A program made the position numbers and the translations under genes. The notes beneath the pieces are model-generated. The model saw only the letters and a program-made list of their open reading frames with translations. It was not told the DNA's origin and searched no databases. 64,000 nucleotides of DNA, taken from Neisseria cinerea (GTDB taxonomy: Bacteria > Pseudomonadota > Gammaproteobacteria > Burkholderiales > Neisseriaceae). Shown piece after piece: positions 57,659 to 64,000 of the stretch. The stretch covers positions 1 to 64,000 of the forward strand of contig NZ_LS483369.1 of the NCBI RefSeq assembly GCF_900475315.1, written 5' to 3'. The first letter of the stretch is position 1, and every line of letters starts with the position of its first letter.

Positions 57659-58546
57659 TTAGGGGGCGGTAATGGCGTGTTTCGGCACTTTGTCCATATC
57701 CCAGTGTGCCACAGCCCAGTCGAGCAGTTCGGCAGGGCGGTCGGTTTCCGGTGCTTCGGACAGGTTGAGGTAACGGAACACTTGGCGGAGGAGTTGTTCG
57801 CGGCGGTTTAAATCCAATGCGGGTGCGAGCGTCTGTTTCGACCATTTCTGCCCTTGTGCGTTGGTCAGGAGCGGCAGGTGGGCATATTGCGGTGTCGGAA
57901 CGTCCAAACACTGCTGCAAATAGATTTGGCGCGGCGTGGAAACGAGCAGGTCTTGTCCGCGGACGATGTGGGTAATACCCTGTTCGGCATCGTCGGCAAC
58001 GACGGCGAGTTGGTATGCCCAGTAACCGTCTGCACGAAGCAGGACGAAATCGCCGATGTCGCCGGCGAGGTTTTGGGTGTAACCGCCGACGATGCCGTCT
58101 GAAAAACCGATAACGCGGTCGGGGACGCGGATGCGCCACGCCGGCTGTTTGCCTTGCAGTACAGGGCGTTGGCCGGGGTGGCGGCAACGTCCGTTATAGA
58201 CGAACCCGTCTGCGCCCCGCCTTGCCCCGGCCTGCCAGTCTTTGCGGCTGCAATGGCAGGGATAGACCAGTCCGGCGGTTTGCAGACGGCATAGGGTTTC
58301 TTCATACAGGGCGTAACGGCGGCTCTGATAGGCGACTTCTCCGTCCCATTCGAATCCGAATGCCTCAAGCGTGTGCAGGATATGGCTTGCCGCCCCCGGC
58401 ATTTCGCGCGGTGGATCGAGGTCTTCCATGCGGACCAGCCATTTGCCGCCGTTTGAGCGTGCATCGGCATAGGAAGCGACGGCGGTCAGCAGCGAGCCGA
58501 TGTGGAGCAGCCCCGTCGGGCTGGGGGCGAAACGTCCTGTGTACAT
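57659..58546 (-). CDS. gluQ: Glutamyl-Q tRNA(Asp) synthetase
   Basis: Attaches glutamate to the queuosine base of tRNA-Asp. Seen: 295 residues, a truncated GluRS catalytic core without anticodon domain. HIGH motif [20 protein letters not shown], zinc-type cysteines [16 protein letters not shown] and GRCRHPG. KMSKS equivalent [15 protein letters not shown] encodes FSDGIVGG. It depends on queuosine, which links it with yhhQ-queF about 30 kb away. ATG 58546. Confidence 0.93.
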   Translation of the reverse strand: MYTGRFAPSPTGLLHIGSLLTAVASYADARSNGGKWLVRMEDLDPPREMPGAASHILHTLEAFGFEWDGEVAYQSRRYALYEETLCRLQTAGLVYPCHCSRKDWQAGARRGADGFVYNGRCRHPGQRPVLQGKQPAWRIRVPDRVIGFSDGIVGGYTQNLAGDIGDFVLLRADGYWAYQLAVVADDAEQGITHIVRGQDLLVSTPRQIYLQQCLDVPTPQYAHLPLLTNAQGQKWSKQTLAPALDLNRREQLLRQVFRYLNLSEAPETDRPAELLDWAVAHWDMDKVPKHAITAP

Positions 58547-58564
58547 ATCCGGTACAGCCCCCTT

Positions 58565-58855
58565 TTATTTAAGACTATTAATCAAAGCCATTATCTCATC
58601 TTTATTCAGTTCCATCCCAGGCTCTTCAAGCAAGGTTAAATCATATAGAGCATTATATTGCTCTTCGGTAGCTGAATCATCCATAAGAGCAGGCGAGAAA
58701 AAATCGAAGGCTCTATCTGCAATTCTCTCATTACCTGCATTTCTATCAACCAGTTTCATCAATTCTGTATATATAGTATGGGGAGGTACCGGATCCTTAA
58801 AAATTAGATCTGAATAAATTTCATTGGGTGAAATGATTTCGAGTGCTTTTGCCAT
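58565..58855 (-). CDS. Small acidic protein of unknown function
   Basis: Seen: 96 residues, MAKALEIISPNEIYSDLIFK, DPVPPHTIYTELMKLVDRNA, GNERIADRAFDFFSPALMDD, SATEEQYNALYDLTLLEEPG, MELNKDEIMALINSLK. No signal peptide, no membrane segment, strongly acidic. Base composition is more AT-rich than its neighbours, suggesting acquisition. Size and charge resemble immunity proteins, but no partner toxin is visible. Upstream TTTCCTTTTG on the minus strand reads CAAAAGGAAATAGAATC before the ATG, a good RBS. Not recognised as a named family. Confidence 0.65.
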   Translation of the reverse strand: MAKALEIISPNEIYSDLIFKDPVPPHTIYTELMKLVDRNAGNERIADRAFDFFSPALMDDSATEEQYNALYDLTLLEEPGMELNKDEIMALINSLK

Positions 58856-58952
58856 GATTCTATTTCCTTTTGTGTTGGTGGATAATGTCGTGCATTAACT
58901 TCTTGTTGATTAATATTTTTAGGGTGAACCCACTGTGTCCGGTCAAAAGGGC

Positions 58953-58983
58953 GATGCCGTCTGAAAGCCTTTCAGACGGCATC
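58953..58983 (-). terminator. Inverted DUS pair after tal
   Basis: GATGCCGTCTGAAAG and CTTTCAGACGGCATC perfect arms with a 1-2 base loop, 14 bp past the tal stop. Confidence 0.75.
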
Positions 58984-58996
58984 GGGGATGAAAAGT

Positions 58997-60052
58997 TTAA
59001 ACCAACGGTGCGAGCAGTTTTTCAAACGCTTCTTCAAATTGTTTCAAACCGTCTTCCTGCAAACGCGCCGCCAAGGTTTCGACATCTATGCCGAGCGCAG
59101 CGGTTTCGGCGAGCTGCGCTTGTGCTTCTTCTACGCCTTCTGTCAGCGAGGCTTTGGCTGTGCCGTGGTCGATAAAGGCTTTGAGCGTGGCATCGGGAAC
59201 GGTGTTGACGGTGTGCGCGCCGATCAGGCTGTCAACGTAGAGCGTGTCGGGATAGGTTGGGTTTTTCACGCCGGTAGATGCCCACAAAAGCTGTACGCGG
59301 TTTGCGCCTTGGGCTTCCAGTGCGGCAAATTCCGAGCTGCCGAAGTATTGCGCCCAGTCTTGGTAGGCGGCTTTGGCAAGGGCGATGGCGATTTTGCCTT
59401 TGAGGTGGTCGGGCAGCGTTGTGTCCAGTGCGCCGTCCACACGGGAGATGAAGAAGCTGGCGACGACGTAGATATGGGCAACGCTTTGTCCGGCTGCCAA
59501 GCGTTTGGCAATGCCGCGCGCGTAGGCGGCGTAGGCTTTGAGGGTTTGGGCGCGTGAGAATAGCAGGGTCAGGTTCACGCTGATGCCGTCTGAAACGAGG
59601 GTTTCGAGCGCATCGATGCCTGCCTCGGTGGCAGGAACTTTAATCATGGCGTTTTTACGTGCGATGGCGGCATGGAGGCGGCGGGCTTCTTCTACCGTGC
59701 CTTGCGCGTCTTTGGCAAGTTCGGGAGAAACTTCGAGACTGACGAAACCGGTTTTGCCGCCGGTGGATTCGTGTTCGGCGAGGCAAACGTCGCAGGCTGC
59801 CCGTACGTCGGCAACCGCCATGGTTTCGTAGCGTTGTTTGGGGCTGAGGTTTTGCTGCTTGAGGGCGGCGATTTCATCGGCGTAAAGCACGTCGCCGGCG
59901 AAGGCTTTTTGGAAGATGGCGGGATTGGAAGTTATGCCGCACACGCCCTGTTTCAGCATTTGCGCCAATTCGCCGCTTTGCACGAGCGATCGGGAAAGGT
60001 TGTCCAGCCAGATTTGTTGTCCTAATGCTTTAACGTCCGATAAAATAGTCAT
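58997..60052 (-). CDS. tal: Transaldolase
   Basis: Transfers a dihydroxyacetone unit in the pentose phosphate pathway. Seen: 351 residues. [31 protein letters not shown], the Schiff-base lysine in [20 protein letters not shown], and [20 protein letters not shown] (DUS encodes SDGI). It belongs to the longer transaldolase type (TalB/TalC-like of actinobacteria and some proteobacteria) judging by the D-N-L-S-R-x-L-V start. It is divergent from kdsD. Confidence 0.93.
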   Translation of the reverse strand: MTILSDVKALGQQIWLDNLSRSLVQSGELAQMLKQGVCGITSNPAIFQKAFAGDVLYADEIAALKQQNLSPKQRYETMAVADVRAACDVCLAEHESTGGKTGFVSLEVSPELAKDAQGTVEEARRLHAAIARKNAMIKVPATEAGIDALETLVSDGISVNLTLLFSRAQTLKAYAAYARGIAKRLAAGQSVAHIYVVASFFISRVDGALDTTLPDHLKGKIAIALAKAAYQDWAQYFGSSEFAALEAQGANRVQLLWASTGVKNPTYPDTLYVDSLIGAHTVNTVPDATLKAFIDHGTAKASLTEGVEEAQAQLAETAALGIDVETLAARLQEDGLKQFEEAFEKLLAPLV

Positions 60053-60148
60053 TTCTGATTCCTTTGGACAGATGTGTATGTTTCAAAGGTTTATGCTACC
60101 CCGATTCGGAAATTTTGGGTAGTTTTATTACAGCAAAGGCGGATTGCG

Positions 60149-61123
60149 ATGGCAGGAAACGAAAAATATCTCGATTGGGCGCGCGAAGTGTTGCACACCG
60201 AAGCGGAAGGCTTGCGCGAAATTGCAGCGGAATTGGACGAAAACTTCGTCCTTGCGGCAGACGCGTTGTTGCACTGCAAGGGCAGGGTGGTCATTACCGG
60301 CATGGGCAAGTCGGGACATATCGGGCGCAAAATGGCAGCAACCATGGCTTCGACCGGCACGCCTGCGTTTTTCGTCCACCCTGCGGAAGCGGCACACGGT
60401 GATTTGGGCATGATTGTGGACAACGACGTTGTCGTCGCGATTTCCAATTCCGGCGAAAGCGATGAAATCACCGCCATCATCCCCGCGCTCAAACGCAAAG
60501 ACATTACCCTCGTCTGCATCACCGCCCGCCCCGATTCAACCATGGCGCGCCATGCCGACATCCACATCACGGCGTCGGTTTCTAAAGAAGCCTGCCCGCT
60601 GGGGCTTGCCCCGACCACCAGCACCACCGCCGTCATGGCTTTGGGCGATGCGTTGGCGGTCGTCCTGCTGCGCGCACGCGCGTTCACGCCCGACGATTTC
60701 GCCTTGAGCCATCCTGCCGGCAGCCTCGGCAAACGCCTGCTTTTACGCGTTGCCGACATTATGCACAAAGGCGGCGGCCTGCCTGCCGTCCGACTCGGCA
60801 CGCCCTTGAAAGAAGCCATCGTCAGCATGAGCGAGAAAGGTTTGGGCATGTTGGCGGTAACGGACGGGCAATGCCGTCTGAAAGGCGTATTCACCGACGG
60901 CGATTTGCGCCGCCTGTTTCAAGAATGCGACAACTTTACCGGTCTTTCGATAGACGAAGTCATGCATACACACCCTAAAACCATCTCCGCCGAACGTCTC
61001 GCTACCGAAGCCCTGAAAGTCATGCAGGCAAACCATGTGAACGGGCTTCTGGTTACCGATGCAGACGGCGTGCTGACAGGTGCGCTGAATATGCACGACC
61101 TGCTGGCGGCACGGATTGTATAA
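60149..61123 (+). CDS. kdsD: D-arabinose 5-phosphate isomerase (KpsF/KdsD)
   Basis: Makes arabinose 5-phosphate for Kdo. Seen: 324 residues from ATG 60149 (MAGNEKYLDWAREVLHTEAE). SIS domain (RVVITGMGKSGHIGRKMAAT, SNSGESDEITAIIPALKRKD) with HPAEAAHGDLG, then two CBS domains (KGVFTDGDLRRLFQE, NHVNGLLVTDADGVLTGALN). The open frame extends to 60074 but lies over the tal promoter. A DUS encodes CRLKGV. First gene of the kdsD-kdsC-lptCAB cluster. Confidence 0.95.
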   Translation: MAGNEKYLDWAREVLHTEAEGLREIAAELDENFVLAADALLHCKGRVVITGMGKSGHIGRKMAATMASTGTPAFFVHPAEAAHGDLGMIVDNDVVVAISNSGESDEITAIIPALKRKDITLVCITARPDSTMARHADIHITASVSKEACPLGLAPTTSTTAVMALGDALAVVLLRARAFTPDDFALSHPAGSLGKRLLLRVADIMHKGGGLPAVRLGTPLKEAIVSMSEKGLGMLAVTDGQCRLKGVFTDGDLRRLFQECDNFTGLSIDEVMHTHPKTISAERLATEALKVMQANHVNGLLVTDADGVLTGALNMHDLLAARIV

Positions 61124-61136
61124 GGCGTTGCAGCCG

Positions 61137-61174
61137 TTTCAGACGGCATTTGTGGTAAGATATGCCGTCTGAAA
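61137..61174 (+). terminator. DUS pair between kdsD and kdsC
   Basis: TTTCAGACGGCAT (61137-61149) and ATGCCGTCTGAAA (61162-61174). It is an inverted pair with a 12-base loop, ending 13 bp before the kdsC ATG and perhaps modulating read-through. Confidence 0.5.
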
Positions 61175-61187
61175 ACAAGGAAATCCC

Positions 61188-61724
61188 ATGCAGGCAATTT
61201 CTCCCGAATTACAGGCGCGCGCCGCCAAAATCAAACTGCTGATCTTGGATGTGGACGGTGTTTTGACCGACGGGCGCATATTTATCCGCGATAACGGCGA
61301 AGAAATCAAATCGTTTCACACACTGGACGGACACGGTCTGAAAATGCTTCAGGCAAGCGGCGTGCAGACTGCGATTATCACAGGTCGGGACGCGCCCTCC
61401 GTCGGCATCCGCGTCAAACAGTTGGGCATAAATTACTACTTCAAAGGCATTTCGGACAAACGCGCCGCGTATGAAGAGCTGCGCGTGCAGGCAGGCGTGG
61501 AAGAAGCCGAGTGTGCTTTTATCGGCGACGACGTGGTCGATTTGCCGGTGATGGTGCGCTGCGGATTGCCGGTTGCCGTCCCCGACGCGCATTGGTTTAC
61601 GCTGCAACACGCCGCCTATATTGCCAAACGCCCCGGCGGTGCGGGCGCGGTGCGCGAAGTGTGCGACCTGATTATGCGCGCGAAAGGTACGCTGGGCGCG
61701 GCTTTGAACGAGTACATCAAATGA
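61188..61724 (+). CDS. kdsC: 3-deoxy-D-manno-octulosonate 8-phosphate phosphatase
   Basis: HAD phosphatase releasing Kdo from Kdo 8-phosphate. Seen: 178 residues. Motif I LLILDVDGVLTDGRIFIRDN, motif II AIITGRDAPSVGIRVKQLGI, motif III around NYYFKGISDKRAAYEELR and FIGDDVVDLPVMVRCGLPVA. ATG 61188 with AAGGAAATCCC upstream. Overlaps lptC by 4 bases. Confidence 0.96.
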   Translation: MQAISPELQARAAKIKLLILDVDGVLTDGRIFIRDNGEEIKSFHTLDGHGLKMLQASGVQTAIITGRDAPSVGIRVKQLGINYYFKGISDKRAAYEELRVQAGVEEAECAFIGDDVVDLPVMVRCGLPVAVPDAHWFTLQHAAYIAKRPGGAGAVREVCDLIMRAKGTLGAALNEYIK

Positions 61725-62302
61725 AAGTAAGATGGCGGTACGGAATTGCGTTCCCATTGATATTGGCGGTTGCCTTGGGCGGTCTGTCGGCATGGTTGGG
61801 TCGTATCAGCGAAGTCGAAATCGAGGAAGTCAGGCTCAATCCCGACGAACCTCAATACACAATGGACGGCTTGGACGGCAGGCGGTTTGACGAACAGGGA
61901 TACTTGAAAGAACATTTGAGCTCAAAGGGCGCGAAACAGTTTCCGGAAAGCAGCGATATACATTTCGAGTCGCCGCACCTTTCCTTCTTCCAAGAAGGCA
62001 GGTTGTTGTACGAAGTCGGCAGCGACGAAGCCGTCTACCATACCGAAACCAAACAAGTTCTCTTTAAAAACCATGTCGTCCTGAACAAAACCAGCGACGG
62101 CAGGCGGCAGGCGGGTACGGTAAAAACCGACAAGCTTCATGTTGATACCGAATCGCAATATGCCCAAACCGACACGCCCGTCAGCTTTCAATACGGCGCG
62201 TCGCACGGGCAGGCGGGCGGCATGACTTACGACCACAAAACAGGCTTGTTGAATTTCTCATCTAAAGTGAAAGCCACGATTTATGATACAAAAAATATGT
62301 AA
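61721..62302 (+). CDS. lptC: LPS export protein LptC
   Basis: Inner-membrane anchored bridge protein that passes LPS from LptBFG to LptA. Seen: 193 residues from ATG 61721. N-terminal membrane helix (YGIAFPLILAVALGGLSAWL), then a periplasmic beta-jellyroll with the LptC blocks PQYTMDGLDGRRFDEQGYLK, SPHLSFFQEGRLLYEVGSDE and DKLHVDTESQYAQTDTPVSF. The open frame from 61511 lies in kdsC and is not used. It overlaps kdsC by 4 bases and lptA by 20 bases. Confidence 0.93.
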   Translation: MKVRWRYGIAFPLILAVALGGLSAWLGRISEVEIEEVRLNPDEPQYTMDGLDGRRFDEQGYLKEHLSSKGAKQFPESSDIHFESPHLSFFQEGRLLYEVGSDEAVYHTETKQVLFKNHVVLNKTSDGRRQAGTVKTDKLHVDTESQYAQTDTPVSFQYGASHGQAGGMTYDHKTGLLNFSSKVKATIYDTKNM

Positions 62303-62813
62303 AATTTTTGTTTTAATAGCATTTTTTTCGGCATCCCCCGCTTTTGCCCTTCAGAGCGACAGCAGGCAGCCTATTCAGATTGAGGCAGACCAAGGTTCGC
62401 TCGATCAAGCCAACCAAAGCACCACATTCAGCGGAAACGTCGTCATCAGACAGGGTACGCTCAATATTTCCGCCGCCCGCGTCAACGTAACGCGTAATGG
62501 CAAAGGCGAACAGTTTATGAAGGCCGACGGCTCGCCCGTGCGCTTCAGCCAAACGTTGGACGGGGGCAAAGGGACGGTGCGCGGTCAGGCAAACAACGTT
62601 GCTTATTCGTCTGCAGGCAGCACCGTAGTCTTAACCGGTAATGCCAAAGTACAGCGCGGCGGCGATGTCGCCGAAGGCGCGGTGATTACATACAACACCA
62701 AAACCGAAGTCTATACCATCAGCGGCAGCACAAAATCCGGCGCAAAATCCGCTTCCAAATCCGGCAGGGTCAGTGTCATCATCCAGCCTTCGAGTACGCA
62801 AAAATCCGAATAA
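62283..62813 (+). CDS. lptA: LPS periplasmic transport protein LptA
   Basis: Forms the periplasmic bridge for LPS transport. Seen: 176 residues with signal peptide MIQKICKIFVLIAFFSASPAFA. A beta-jellyroll domain has the family blocks PIQIEADQGSLDQANQSTTF, SGNVVIRQGTLNISAARVNV and GGDVAEGAVITYNTKTEVYT. The C-terminus is a Lys/Ser-rich tail (TKSGAKSASKSGRVSVIIQP). A run of seven T in the signal peptide region (near 62318). It starts within the end of lptC. Confidence 0.92.
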   Translation: MIQKICKIFVLIAFFSASPAFALQSDSRQPIQIEADQGSLDQANQSTTFSGNVVIRQGTLNISAARVNVTRNGKGEQFMKADGSPVRFSQTLDGGKGTVRGQANNVAYSSAGSTVVLTGNAKVQRGGDVAEGAVITYNTKTEVYTISGSTKSGAKSASKSGRVSVIIQPSSTQKSE

Positions 62814-62817
62814 TCCC

Positions 62818-62856
62818 AAAATGCCGTCTGAAACATAAACCCGGTTCGGACGGCAT
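62818..62856 (+). terminator. DUS hairpin between lptA and lptB
   Basis: AAATGCCGTCTGAA pairs with TTCGGACGGCAT, one mismatch, about 12-base loop. It lies before lptB and may attenuate. Confidence 0.5.
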
Positions 62857-62886
62857 ATGCCGACTGAAGATATTGAAGAGATATTT

Positions 62887-63621
62887 ATGAGCGCAAACGT
62901 TAGCCGCCTTGTTGTTCAAAACCTGCAAAAAAGTTTTAAAAAACGCCAAGTCGTTAAAAGCTTTTCCCTCGAAATCGAAAGCGGGGAAGTCGTCGGCCTG
63001 CTCGGGCCCAACGGTGCGGGTAAAACCACCAGTTTCTACATGATTGTCGGACTCATTGCCGCCGATGCGGGCAGCGTGATGCTGGACGGGCAGGAATTGC
63101 GCCACCTGCCTATACACGAACGCGCCCGCCTGGGTGTCGGCTACCTGCCGCAGGAAGCCTCGATTTTCCGCAAAATGACCGTCGAACAAAACATCCGCGC
63201 CATTTTAGAAATCAGCACCAAAGACAAAAGCCGCATCGACGGCGAAGTTGAAAAACTGCTTGCCGATCTGAATATCGAGCGTTTGCGCAATAATCCTGCT
63301 CCATCTTTGTCGGGCGGCGAACGCCGACGCGTCGAAATCGCCCGCGTACTCGCCATGAAACCGCATTTTATTTTGCTGGACGAGCCTTTTGCCGGCGTCG
63401 ATCCCATCGCCGTCATCGACATCCAAAAAATCATCGGGTTTCTCAAGTCGCGCGGTATCGGCGTATTGATTACCGACCACAATGTACGCGAAACCCTCAG
63501 CATCTGCGATCGGGCCTACATTATTTCAGACGGCACGGTGTTGGCATCGGGAAAACCTGATGATTTGGTCGGAAACGAACAGGTTCGTTCTGTTTATCTG
63601 GGCGAGAACTTCAAATATTGA
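62887..63621 (+). CDS. lptB: LPS export ABC transporter ATPase LptB
   Basis: Cytoplasmic ATPase powering LPS extraction by LptFG. Seen: 244 residues from ATG 62887 ([20 protein letters not shown]). Walker [22 protein letters not shown]-loop [13 protein letters not shown], signature [17 protein letters not shown], Walker [17 protein letters not shown] and switch His TDHNVRET. A longer ATG at 62857 ([10 protein letters not shown]) exists but starts inside the DUS-hairpin downstream arm. A DUS is read as ISDGTV. In E. coli rpoN follows; here a tRNA does. Confidence 0.95.
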   Translation: MSANVSRLVVQNLQKSFKKRQVVKSFSLEIESGEVVGLLGPNGAGKTTSFYMIVGLIAADAGSVMLDGQELRHLPIHERARLGVGYLPQEASIFRKMTVEQNIRAILEISTKDKSRIDGEVEKLLADLNIERLRNNPAPSLSGGERRRVEIARVLAMKPHFILLDEPFAGVDPIAVIDIQKIIGFLKSRGIGVLITDHNVRETLSICDRAYIISDGTVLASGKPDDLVGNEQVRSVYLGENFKY

Positions 63622-63756
63622 AAATATTTTTCAGACGGGCGGCCTAATATCGTCGGGCAGGCGGCAAAAATACGGATTTATGCTGTTTTTACATAAATTA
63701 ATTCAAATTTAAAACATTGACTTAAACCTGTTTTCAAAGAATATTGCCCGATATGC

Positions 63757-63785
63757 TTGCATGTCGTCCCGTAATTTGGTTTAAT
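63757..63785 (+). promoter_or_regulatory. tRNA-Phe promoter
   Basis: TTGCAT (63757-63762), exactly 17 bp, TTTAAT (63780-63785), ending 26 bp before the tRNA. A second candidate is TTGACT at 63717 with AATATT at 63740. Confidence 0.5.
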
Positions 63786-63811
63786 ACGCATCTCTTAACG
63801 AGACAGACAAA

Positions 63812-63887
63812 GGCCAGATAGCTCAGTTGGTAGAGCAACGGATTGAAAATCCGTGTGTCGGCGGTTCGATTCCGCCTCTGGCCACCA
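63812..63887 (+). tRNA. tRNA-Phe (anticodon GAA)
   Basis: Acceptor GGCCAGA pairs with TCTGGCC. The anticodon loop TTGAAAA gives GAA. T-loop TTCGATT and encoded ACCA end. Standard 76-nt structure. Confidence 0.97.
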
Positions 63888-63890
63888 AAA

Positions 63891-63917
63891 AACCGCTTAT
63901 AAGCGGTTATTTTTTTG
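63891..63917 (+). terminator. Terminator after tRNA-Phe
   Basis: AACCGCTTATAAGCGGTT, a perfect 18-bp palindrome, followed by a T-run. Confidence 0.85.
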
Positions 63918-63992
63918 CCTGCTGTTTTTGGGAAGTTGTCCGTGTCGGACACGTTTTGTGTCTGACCGTTATGTAGAAGGACAAAAGCGATA

Positions 63993-64000
63993 ATGATCGC
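63993..64000 (+). CDS. Possible start of the next gene (cut by window end)
   Basis: An ATG at 63993 preceded by AAGGACAAAAGCGATA continues to the window end (M-I-...). Only 8 bases are visible, so no identity can be given. Confidence 0.25.

Noticed and set aside
57306-58187. 293-codon frame antisense to dusA/overlapping gluQ
   Set aside because: Arg/Pro-rich composition and overlap with two firm genes.
63734-63952. 72-codon frame antisense to tRNA-Phe
   Set aside because: The sequence RRNRTADTRIFNPLLYQLSY is the well-known false product of tRNA reverse complements.

Overview
The window looks like chromosomal DNA of a pathogenic Neisseria, most likely N. meningitidis. The evidence is the very dense 10-12 bp DNA uptake sequence (DUS; GCCGTCTGAA, usually ATGCCGTCTGAA), a lipoprotein with an intact lipobox that reads as a variant 1 factor H binding protein (fHbp), the FarAB efflux pump, TspA, and the type IV pilus genes pilF, pilD and pilG. 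The gene set is close-packed housekeeping DNA with short intergenic spaces. Many of those spaces hold inverted DUS pairs that act as probable terminators.

Layout. 1-9.0 kb: dnaA (5' end outside the window), dnaN, ppk, an L,D-transpeptidase-like gene, a BamE-like lipoprotein gene and leuS. 9.2-22.3 kb: a periplasmic M23 peptidase, a COG4255/RpfE-like gene, dxs, xerC, fba (cbbA), fHbp, the overlapping tsaB-rimI-UDG-like cluster, pyrE, a zinc-ribbon membrane protein and a prolyl oligopeptidase. 22.3-25.5 kb is a small plasticity zone. It holds a type III methylase remnant joined to an aminotransferase class IV remnant, a DUF389 membrane protein, an IS1016-type element, and a 41-codon stub of a probable TonB-dependent receptor. 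25.5-28.5 kb: a rhodanese, a Pcm-type methyltransferase, tpiA, secG and tRNA-Leu(GAG), followed by a truncated P4-type integrase.

28.5-42.5 kb: the queuosine genes yhhQ and queF, farAB, rpmB-rpmG, ubiM, the rplU-rpmA operon, ispB, a DUF441 protein, tRNA-Arg(CCU), pilF, and opposite it yacG-coaE-pilD-pilG. 42.8-58.6 kb: pgi, dapD, fabI, mscL, ilvE, lapA-lapB, gloA, tspA, yciB-yciI-bolA, two parvulin-type periplasmic proteins, dtd, dusA and gluQ. 58.6-64 kb: a small unknown acidic protein, tal, then kdsD-kdsC-lptC-lptA-lptB (Kdo synthesis and LPS export) and tRNA-Phe. The last 8 bases appear to start another gene.

The genes group into recognisable modules: replication start (dnaA, dnaN), t6A tRNA modification (tsaB), queuosine supply (yhhQ, queF, gluQ), pilus assembly and DNA uptake (pilF, pilD, pilG, tspA), LPS synthesis, control and export (lapAB, kdsD-lptB), and envelope defence (farAB, fHbp). 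I found no clearly new multi-gene system. The most unusual material is the remnant zone at 22.3-25.5 kb, the integrase stub next to tRNA-Leu (a possible rearrangement joint), a UDG-like protein lacking its expected catalytic motif, and a few leader or promoter structures and homopolymer tracts.
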